From NCBI GenBank assembly GCA_002292925.1, contig DBCF01000301.1:6384-16138 (forward strand): 9,755 bases of DNA, in the 5' to 3' direction. The notes beneath the pieces are model-generated. The model saw only the letters and a program-made list of their open reading frames with translations. It did not search any database and was not told where the DNA came from. Shown piece by piece: positions 1 through 5,597 of this stretch (position 1 is its first letter; each line of letters begins with the position of its first letter). The position numbers and the translations under genes are program-made. Source of the DNA: Roseiflexaceae bacterium UBA965. Lineage in GTDB: Bacteria > Chloroflexota > Chloroflexia > Chloroflexales > Roseiflexaceae.

Positions 1-1328
1 TCGCTCAAGAGACGACGATCACTTTGGCGCTCGATTTCTTGGGTCGCCAACAAGATGGGCATTTCTTCGGTGGGGAGTTCTTCGGCAGCACCTAGTAAGC
101 GTTCGTATAACAGCCGGGCAATAGCCGCTAGCGTCAAGAGCGAACCAATCCCCAACAATACGACAAAGGTGGGGCTGGCATGAGCTGCGGCATCATAGAT
201 GAGTAATTTGCTGGTATACGAGCTAAACGGGGGCATCCCGAGCAGGAGCAACAGTCCCCCAATAAATCCGCTCCCTGCCAGTGGCCAGCGCCACAACAAA
301 TCACGCCGGATGGTGACCACCGGGCGCCCATCGGGGCGTTCGAGTAAGGCAATCGACACAAATATAATCAAGACCGCAATCATCTGATTGAACAACTCAA
401 AAATAGCCCCGGCTAACCCAGTGCTACTCGCACTCGCCACCCCAAAAAGCATCAACCCACTATTGGCAACAATCAAATAGCTGGGGGTACGGCGCAAATG
501 GGGTGTTGCCAAGCCAAACAACGCCGCCAAAATCATTGTGACGGCCCCGAGATACATCAGCATCTGCATGCCGTTGGCGTTTTCACTGACAATCACGGGG
601 AAAAACTGAAACGTGGCAATCAAAAACAGCAACCCGGTACTATTGAGGGCCGTGATAATCAATACCGTCACCATAGGAGCGGCGTATTCGGTGACCTCGA
701 TTAACCATGATTGAAACGGAAAAATCGCCAAGCGCATCCCAAAGCCAACAATCAGCAACGCCATAATCAAGTGTGCTGGTGACCCTTGACCATTTTGCTC
801 AGTAGGCCAATAAATCGTAAGTAGTACATAGGCCATATACATCGCAAAACCCGACAGTAGTACCAGCACGAGGTAGTGTAAGGCCGTGATGAGTGGCGAG
901 CGTTCGACCAACACGGTGCTGCCGATGGGTAAGTCGACAATCGCCAAAATCGCCAGCAGACCACTACTCACCATCAACAAGCTGGCCACAAAGGGTTCTT
1001 GCATGAGCAAGACGGTGGCGTTGGTGATGCCCAAAATAAGCAGACTGACGGGGACGAAGTTTTCGCCATGGGCAATAAAAAAAGTGACGACATAGCTAAA
1101 CAACGCCACTCCCAAAATCGTCAACATGACGAGGCGCCCCAGCGGGTCAATGGTGAGGGTTAGTCCGAGTAGACGCACCGGTGCATCGACGGGCAATTGC
1201 AAGACCAAGGCGATTTGCACGATGACGGCTAACATCCCGCCCGAAATCGACGGCATGATTTGGGCCCGCAACAAAAACAGTCCGGCGGCCATGGCTGCGG
1301 GGAAAAAAATGATAAGTAGGTACAGCAT
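1..1328 (-). CDS. NuoM/NuoN/HyfF-like proton-channel membrane subunit (partial, C-terminus off the left edge)
   Basis: My translation from the ATG at 1328 stays open for 442 codons and runs off base 1. The product is a polytopic membrane protein of the complex I antiporter-like family. Family signatures are an FPFQSW segment (residues about 203-208, the PF.W of TM7), a YLIVANSGL segment (about 284-292, matching the Y.SIAH.GY loop), and GMPPFSSYTSK (about 364-374, matching the GIPP..GF.GK of TM12). The hydrophilic tail after residue 405 looks like the end of the core fold. The TM12 lysine is kept (K374) and the TM7 lysine is arginine (R199), but the TM5 glutamate and the TM8 lysine appear absent. 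The start overlaps the stop of the upstream HyfE-like gene (TAATG), so translation is probably coupled. Role by homology: part of the membrane arm of a group 4 hydrogenase. I cannot decide between NuoM, NuoN and HyfF. Confidence 0.8.
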   Translation of the reverse strand, partial: MLYLLIIFFPAAMAAGLFLLRAQIMPSISGGMLAVIVQIALVLQLPVDAPVRLLGLTLTIDPLGRLVMLTILGVALFSYVVTFFIAHGENFVPVSLLILGITNATVLLMQEPFVASLLMVSSGLLAILAIVDLPIGSTVLVERSPLITALHYLVLVLLSGFAMYMAYVLLTIYWPTEQNGQGSPAHLIMALLIVGFGMRLAIFPFQSWLIEVTEYAAPMVTVLIITALNSTGLLFLIATFQFFPVIVSENANGMQMLMYLGAVTMILAALFGLATPHLRRTPSYLIVANSGLMLFGVASASSTGLAGAIFELFNQMIAVLIIFVSIALLERPDGRPVVTIRRDLLWRWPLAGSGFIGGLLLLLGMPPFSSYTSKLLIYDAAAHASPTFVVLLGIGSLLTLAAIARLLYERLLGAAEELPTEEMPILLATQEIERQSDRRLLS

Positions 1329-2050
1329 TAGCGTTTATACAATTCGTTGAGTTCGAGTGTCTTGAGTCGACCATACATGAGCCCACTCAAATACGACACC
1401 GACAGCGAAAGCACAATGGTCGTCAAGCCTAACATGGCCAATGGGAAGACCTGAACGGTACTGGCAATGGCAGTGTACAACAAATCAATACTACTGACAC
1501 ATACCAGTAATCCCAGCCCGAGTTTGAGCAAGTCGTTGGCGGTTACAATCGTGAAAATTCCCGTCAGCGTCAGCCAATACCAGGCAAAATCGACTTCTTC
1601 GCTGCCAATCGGGTAGAGTCGGGGCAAAATAAAACTGGCAATTGCGGCCAAAATCAAGGCCCACATCGGTACCACAAAATCGGCGAAGCGCAATGGGGCG
1701 ACGAGTTGTTTGCGTTGGGCCCGGCGGGCGGCGCGGCGGAGCTCCGCCAAACTGAATTCGTCGAGGGCATCGGCATCATAATCGCGTGAAAACGTCAAGG
1801 CTGTTACGGCCAAAATCAACACGGCAGACAGCCCTGCAATGAGTTTGACGAGGACAGTGGTGCTAATCGCCACCCCCAGCAAGGTCAAATCGGGTTTGAT
1901 GAATTGTGGTTGCGCCAAAAACGCTGCGACAAACAGATAATTGAAAAACAACCCGATGAGCGTTGAACGCCATTGTTGGGCGAGCAAAATCAACCCTGCC
2001 GAGAGGGCAATACCAATCAGTGGCCATTGCGTATTAAAAAATTCAGCCAT
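1328..2050 (-). CDS. HyfE-like (NuoK-related) membrane subunit of a hydrogenase complex
   Basis: A 240-residue membrane protein. The ATG at 2050 is preferred over upstream in-frame codons because an AGAGG box lies just before it and the upstream extension is arginine-rich and runs inside the previous gene. It has about three helices in residues 10-87, a charged cytoplasmic linker (about 89-118, DYDADALDEF then an Arg-rich stretch), and about four helices in 120-226. The C-terminal part recalls NuoK (LLKLGLGLL, 174-182), and the tail KTLELNEL (230-237) resembles the end of E. coli HyfE (216 residues). The acidic residues of NuoK helices 2 and 3 are not visible. It lies 8 bp after the NuoL-like gene and overlaps the next start by one base. 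The family call rests on weak similarity plus position, so it could be another small membrane-arm subunit. Confidence 0.65.
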   Translation of the reverse strand: MAEFFNTQWPLIGIALSAGLILLAQQWRSTLIGLFFNYLFVAAFLAQPQFIKPDLTLLGVAISTTVLVKLIAGLSAVLILAVTALTFSRDYDADALDEFSLAELRRAARRAQRKQLVAPLRFADFVVPMWALILAAIASFILPRLYPIGSEEVDFAWYWLTLTGIFTIVTANDLLKLGLGLLVCVSSIDLLYTAIASTVQVFPLAMLGLTTIVLSLSVSYLSGLMYGRLKTLELNELYKR

Positions 2051-2058
2051 GCGTGCCT

Positions 2059-3819
2059 CTATATCAACATTAGGACGATGACAATCAAGCCCATTACCAG
2101 CCCAGCGACATAATACCGTTCTTCGCCGAGTCGTAACATCCACTGAATGGCGCCGCCAATCCGAATAATCATCTGCCAAGCTCCCCCCAACAACCAGTCA
2201 GCACGAACAATCCCCGTGAGCAACGACAAACTTTCGGCAGTGGCTTGGGGGGGCACTGCGACGGTAGTTTGTTCGTTGGGGCCGGCCATTTGGCGTTGGC
2301 GTGTGCGGGCTGCCAGTAATGGCAGTACCACGATCAACACTGCGGCGCCTGCGAGTGCGATTTGTTGCTCGAGGGTCGGCAGGGTGGGCGTGGTGATTGC
2401 CGCATCAATGGCAAAGCGTTTTTGGAGCGGGACTAACCATAATGTCCAGAAAAAGCGTGGGATAATCCCGCCCACAAAAATAATGATTGCAAGAATAATC
2501 GACCCTAACCACGCACCCCAGGGGGGGATGGCAGACACGATAACTTGCTCTGCGGTTAACCCCCGTGGCATCCGGCGCCAAATACTCGCCAACGCAACTG
2601 ACCATGCCAAGCCTTGGAGTGACCCACAAATCAATAATGTGATGATGACCCATGGTGCTTGGGTGAGTAATACATCGGCAACCCACCAACGGGCAATAAA
2701 CCCGATTGTCCCTGGGATCCCGATCGATGATGCCACGGCAATCAACAAAATAATCCCTGCGATGCCTATTTTGGCACGTGGGCGTAACTGACTCAAATCG
2801 TCGGTGTTACTGCGCACTTCGATATAGGCAATCGCCAAGGCAATCATGACGGTTGAAATAATCGCATTGAGTAGGAGTAGTGGTACACCCAATAACAACG
2901 CGCGACCATCGCTAATGGCCACCAATACTATCAGGGCAAATTGGGTGCTGGCATGCCAGCCCAACATGGCCCGGAGCCGGGTGGCACCGATGGCGCCAGT
3001 CGCACAGCCGAGGGCACTCAAAATCGCCATCACCACGAGCACAATCGTCCAGGTGCCATTGATTAAGGGTGCTTGGGTGGCCGCCATATCAATAAAGGCT
3101 AATACGCCAAGTAAGGGAATCCCGAGGGGGATGAGAAATACGGCCAAAATCGCAGGGGCGCTACTCAAGCTACTCATATAACTGTGGAACGGCAATAACC
3201 CCATCGCCAAAAACGCTGCGAGGCTCCAACACAAAATCAAAGTACCGGGGAGCGCCCCTAATGGGATGTATTGGCGCCAAAAGGTGGCTACAAGCAACAA
3301 AATCGCACCGGCAATCCCACCAACCACACTAATCAGTGGTGTGTTGCTCCCGGGGAGCGATCCACTTAGCCGCATGAGAATACCGCCCACGAGGGCTGCC
3401 ATCCCCCATGCAAAAATGCGGAGTGGGGTGTCTTGGGCGGCGACGCCGATGATAATGATACTCACGTGGAGCAACAGCAAGGCAATGAGGCGACCATAGT
3501 TGCGTAAATTGTAGGGCAGTGAATGGATTAACCCGATCATCCCTGCGACGCTACAAAACAACACAACCACACTTACGACCCAATTCAACATGTCAAAGCG
3601 CAATGTGAGGGTGGTGGTGAAATCATTGATTTGCATCCACGGTACTGCAAGCATTTGTAACGGTAATCCGTAGACGATGCCCGAGATGGTGAGAATGACT
3701 GCACTGATAAACAACGTGCCGATGGCCACATACCCAATATGTCGGGTGGGCACAACCCGGTCAAGAAACCACGCTGCGATGGCTGCCAGCAACGGTAATA
3801 ATAGCGCCACAATTAGCAT
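2059..3819 (-). CDS. NuoL-like membrane subunit (HyfB/HyfD type) of a group 4 hydrogenase complex
   Basis: A 586-residue polytopic protein. The ATG at 3819 is chosen because a GGAGAG box sits 10 nt upstream and the protein then opens directly with a helix (LIVALLLPLL). An upstream in-frame start would overlap the previous gene. Family marks are FAWG (136-139, FAWE in NuoL), LLPFHSY (208-214, the P.H.W of TM7), RLRAMLGWHASTQF (281-294, the KR.LAYST.SQ loop), IGIPGTIGF (366-374), and a C-terminal amphipathic/TM extension ending in RLGEERYY and a last helix. In complex I such subunits carry protons through Glu in TM5, Lys in TM7, Lys in TM8/10 and Lys in TM12. Here those positions read G139, A205, S322 and R377 by my eye alignment. 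It starts 17 bp after the large-subunit stop. The membrane role is sound, but proton pumping is doubtful. Confidence 0.85.
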   Translation of the reverse strand: MLIVALLLPLLAAIAAWFLDRVVPTRHIGYVAIGTLFISAVILTISGIVYGLPLQMLAVPWMQINDFTTTLTLRFDMLNWVVSVVVLFCSVAGMIGLIHSLPYNLRNYGRLIALLLLHVSIIIIGVAAQDTPLRIFAWGMAALVGGILMRLSGSLPGSNTPLISVVGGIAGAILLLVATFWRQYIPLGALPGTLILCWSLAAFLAMGLLPFHSYMSSLSSAPAILAVFLIPLGIPLLGVLAFIDMAATQAPLINGTWTIVLVVMAILSALGCATGAIGATRLRAMLGWHASTQFALIVLVAISDGRALLLGVPLLLLNAIISTVMIALAIAYIEVRSNTDDLSQLRPRAKIGIAGIILLIAVASSIGIPGTIGFIARWWVADVLLTQAPWVIITLLICGSLQGLAWSVALASIWRRMPRGLTAEQVIVSAIPPWGAWLGSIILAIIIFVGGIIPRFFWTLWLVPLQKRFAIDAAITTPTLPTLEQQIALAGAAVLIVVLPLLAARTRQRQMAGPNEQTTVAVPPQATAESLSLLTGIVRADWLLGGAWQMIIRIGGAIQWMLRLGEERYYVAGLVMGLIVIVLMLI

Positions 3820-3836
3820 AGATGACCACTCTCCAT

Positions 3837-4910
3837 TTAGCGTTCGGCGCAGGCAGTACAAGTATCGGTGGATGCAATTATCGGCAACAAATCATCGAGT
3901 TGCACATTGAGCAACAATGACCGACTGAGCAAACGATCGAGTTGGCGTTGCATCAGGATTTCGCATTGGGTGATACGCACGCCATCACTACTGACAATAT
4001 AGGTCAACAATCCCCGTGGTGCTTCGACGCTACCACTCGCAATCCCTGCGCTAAGGAGTGGTATATCTCCTTCGCAAGGGCCAGTTTTGAGGAGACGGTG
4101 GGACTGTTCGACCATCTTGGCACTTTCGTGTGATTCAAGTAGCATCACGATTAGCCGCGCATAGACGTCGCCCCCTGCTTGGACGACGCGGTTGACATCA
4201 AGGCGATGATAGGCGGCATAGGGCATATCAAAGCGTAAATCACGGGTAATCCCTGACGCCCGGGCAATAATCCCACCAACTTCAAGCTGCGTTGCTGCGT
4301 TGTTTGCCAACGTACCTATTTCGATTGTGCGTGCCAAGAGGTTGCGATTATCGATGATGACATCAATCAGGGCATATAACTGTTTTGTGAGTTGGGTAAT
4401 GCCGGTGTGAATCAACGCCAATGCATGCCCTGGTGGATTGTAGGCTAGCCCCCCAGGCATGATGATATTGGGCGCACTGCGGCTGGTGATTAATTCGAGT
4501 AAGAGCGTGTTACTCGATTGTTGGAGCGTCCGGAGCGCTTGGGCATGATGTTCGACGCCAAGCACGCTACAGAGATTTGCGGCTCCTGCCAGATTCATGC
4601 CGATGCGCTCAAGCTCGACTACAATCATGCGGATGAGTTGGGCCCGCATCGGTACTGTGGTATTGGTTAATGTCTCAATAGCCTGACAAAACGCCATCAT
4701 ATGCGAATGCCCGCAAGTGCCACAAACCCGCGGCACGAGCGTAAACGCTTGTGATAGGGGAATCCGACTAATTCGATCGGCACAACCACGTTCGTTCATA
4801 CCGTTGTGATAATCGATGTTGGTGATAGTCTCACCCTCGAGATCCATGATAAACCGCTGTGGACCACGCCAGGCAGGGTGAAATGGACCGAGGGTTAGGG
4901 AATAACTCAC
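3837..4910 (-). CDS. [NiFe]-hydrogenase group 4 large (catalytic) subunit, NuoD/HycE/EchE-like
   Basis: 357 residues from a GTG at 4910, chosen because a GGAG box lies 9 nt upstream. The TTG at 4925 has no good ribosome site. The family pattern runs throughout: GPFHPAWRGPQRF near the N-terminus, RVCGTCGHSH (L1 motif, C63 and C66), a LIRMIVVELERIG helix, LELITSR..N.I.PGG, ARASGI..D.R...PY.AY, GDVYAR, VEAPRGLL, and DTCTACAER at the extreme C-terminus (L2 motif, C351 and C354). All four cysteines that bind NiFe in hydrogenases are present, whereas NuoD of complex I lacks them. The protein ends at the Arg of L2, as I recall for EchE and CooH, so no C-terminal maturation cleavage is expected. L2 has Asp-Thr-Cys instead of the usual Asp-Pro-Cys, and the Glu usually before the RxCG of L1 is Pro. 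There is no NuoC-like domain. It is the first gene of the operon and has its own promoter. Confidence 0.85.
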   Translation of the reverse strand: MSYSLTLGPFHPAWRGPQRFIMDLEGETITNIDYHNGMNERGCADRISRIPLSQAFTLVPRVCGTCGHSHMMAFCQAIETLTNTTVPMRAQLIRMIVVELERIGMNLAGAANLCSVLGVEHHAQALRTLQQSSNTLLLELITSRSAPNIIMPGGLAYNPPGHALALIHTGITQLTKQLYALIDVIIDNRNLLARTIEIGTLANNAATQLEVGGIIARASGITRDLRFDMPYAAYHRLDVNRVVQAGGDVYARLIVMLLESHESAKMVEQSHRLLKTGPCEGDIPLLSAGIASGSVEAPRGLLTYIVSSDGVRITQCEILMQRQLDRLLSRSLLLNVQLDDLLPIIASTDTCTACAER

Positions 4911-4946
4911 GCTAATTGACTCCAAACCGAATCAACACTTTTGCTG

Positions 4947-4955
4947 ATTATACCA
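4947..4955 (-). promoter_or_regulatory. Extended -10 promoter of the hydrogenase operon
   Basis: On the minus strand TGG is followed by TATAAT (-10 at 4952-4947), a full extended -10 motif. It lies 36 bp upstream of the GTG start, giving a leader of roughly 30 nt. No TTGACA-like -35 exists at the proper distance: that position is filled by the heptanucleotide tract. This is prediction from motif only. Confidence 0.6.
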
Positions 4956-4959
4956 TACA

Positions 4960-4992
4960 GGAAGGAGGAAGGAGGAAGGAGGAAGGAGGAAG
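4960..4992. repeat. Heptanucleotide tandem repeat (GGAAGGA, about 4.7 copies)
   Basis: Thirty-three bases of pure purine on the plus strand, four perfect GGAAGGA units followed by GGAAG, with no mismatch. It is mirror-symmetric, so it could form triplex DNA, and perfect, so copy number may change by slippage. It starts 5 bp upstream of the extended -10 of the hydrogenase operon and covers the expected -35 position. On the plus strand it mimics repeated Shine-Dalgarno sites, but no credible plus-strand gene follows. Confidence 0.9.
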
Positions 4993-4999
4993 TGAGATG

Positions 5000-5040
5000 G
5001 GGCGAATCATGCCGGCGAATTCATTCGCCGCTATTCGCCC
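5000..5040. repeat. REP-like interrupted palindrome (GGCGAAT/ATTCGCC)
   Basis: Inner arms CGGCGAAT (5013-5020) and ATTCGCCG (5023-5030) pair perfectly around a 2-nt centre. Outer arms GGGCGAAT (5000-5007) and ATTCGCCC (5033-5040) also pair, with 5 and 2 unpaired bases between inner and outer stems. The same octamer theme used twice suggests a dispersed intergenic palindromic element. It lies between the end of spoVS and the hydrogenase promoter. Confidence 0.6.
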
Positions 5041-5068
5041 TTATGAATGCGGAACAGGTTTGCGCATG

Positions 5069-5096
5069 CCTCAAACGCACATACCTCAAACGCACA
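5069..5096. repeat. Short direct repeat (CCTCAAACGCACA x2)
   Basis: Two identical 13-base copies at 5069-5081 and 5084-5096, separated by TA (period 15). The second copy enters the left arm of the spoVS terminator hairpin. No function is apparent; it may be a small duplication. Confidence 0.7.
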
Positions 5097-5134
5097 CAAA
5101 CACCGCCAACCAGGTGGTTGACGGTGTTTGTGTG
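5093..5134 (-). terminator. Hairpin terminator of the rny-spoVS unit
   Basis: Arms 5093-5111 and 5116-5134 form a 19-bp stem with a 4-nt loop, 12 bp after the spoVS stop. At the only imperfect pair (5106/5121) the minus-strand transcript gives G-U while the plus transcript would give C-A, so the structure is fully paired only in RNA read from spoVS. There is no proper U-run after it, only CGUUUG, so it may act by pausing or by protecting the 3' end rather than as a classic intrinsic terminator. Confidence 0.65.
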
Positions 5135-5145
5135 TCTGAGCATAT

Positions 5146-5490
5146 TTAGCGTCGGAATACCATCAACCGCATTGCAGTCCGTTCTTCGTTTTCGATGATG
5201 ACATCCATAAATGAGGGAATGCAGACAATCTCGATTTGTTCTGCCGCCAAATAGGTATGGGCGATGGCAATTGCTTTGATTGCTTGGCTAGTTGCTCCAG
5301 CGCCAATCGTTTGGATTTCGGCGCTACGATGATCGCGCACAACCCCGGCAATGGCACCAGCGACGGCACTTGGGCGCGAACGGGTTGACACTTTGAGTAC
5401 TTCTACGGCGTCAGTGCCATTGGGAGACGTAGCTTGCTGTGTCTGTATGGTGTTGGTGGCGAATACATCGTGCGTATACTGTGTATCCAT
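5146..5490 (-). CDS. spoVS: Stage V sporulation protein S (SpoVS) family protein
   Basis: 114 residues from the ATG at 5490, which has a GGGAG box 8 nt upstream. The SpoVS core starts near residue 29 (VEVLKVSTRSRPSAVAGAIAG) and continues through TIGAGATSQAIKAIAIA (61-77), IPSFMDVIIE (91-100) and ERTAMRLMV to the end. SpoVS is a small Alba-like protein of 86 residues in Bacillus subtilis, where it affects sporulation. It also occurs in non-sporulating bacteria, so the name does not imply spores here. About 28 polar, Thr/Gln-rich residues precede the core. It follows rny by 107 bp with an inverted repeat between them. Pairing with rny is a known arrangement and hints at a role near RNA turnover or nucleic-acid binding. 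Confidence 0.92.
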   Translation of the reverse strand: MDTQYTHDVFATNTIQTQQATSPNGTDAVEVLKVSTRSRPSAVAGAIAGVVRDHRSAEIQTIGAGATSQAIKAIAIAHTYLAAEQIEIVCIPSFMDVIIENEERTAMRLMVFRR

Positions 5491-5527
5491 CGTACACACT
5501 CCCTCACTGTATGCTTCGTATTCAGCA

Positions 5528-5574
5528 ACCAAAAACGACGAGAGTTGAAAGAAGATGGATGCGTCGTTTTTGGT
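5528..5574. terminator. Intercistronic inverted repeat between rny and spoVS (possible attenuator/terminator)
   Basis: Arms ACCAAAAACGACG (5528-5540) and CGTCGTTTTTGGT (5562-5574) pair over 13 bp around a 21-nt loop. In the minus-strand RNA a CGACG/CGUCG stem is followed at once by U5, with an A5 tract before it, as in a bidirectional intrinsic terminator. The loop is long and the GC stem short, so termination is probably partial. It could set the spoVS:rny ratio or serve as an RNA processing site. Confidence 0.5.
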
Positions 5575-5597
5575 CAGTTGTCTGGTGGCGAGTCTGG

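Noticed and set aside
1328..2179. Extended start at 2179 for the HyfE-like gene
   Set aside because: The added 43 residues are Arg-rich, overlap the end of the NuoL-like gene and are not membrane-like. The ATG at 2050 has a ribosome site.
2147..2791. Long plus-strand open frame (214 codons) antisense to the NuoL-like gene
   Set aside because: It lies wholly opposite a well-supported membrane protein, has no ribosome site, and its composition is simply the complement of hydrophobic codons.
3837..4910. Plain complex I NuoD as the identity of the 357-residue protein
   Set aside because: NuoD lacks the two CxxC pairs. Both are present here at the correct hydrogenase positions.
4911..4925. TTG start at 4925 for the hydrogenase large subunit
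   Set aside because: The GGAG box lies inside the first codons of that version and is correctly spaced for the GTG at 4910.
4960..5134. Possible CRISPR or integron-like array from the cluster of repeats
   Set aside because: The repeats are of three unrelated kinds (7-bp tandem, palindrome, 13-bp direct pair), with no regular spacers and no associated genes.
4997..5149. Small plus-strand ORF starting with ATG after a GGAGGAAGTGAG Shine-Dalgarno-like sequence
   Set aside because: The apparent ribosome site is just the end of the GGAAGGA tandem repeat, and the frame is made up of the palindrome, the direct repeat and the terminator hairpin.
5491..5532. TTG start at 5532 for spoVS
   Set aside because: It begins inside the inverted repeat with no ribosome site, whereas the ATG at 5490 has GGGAG at 8 nt.
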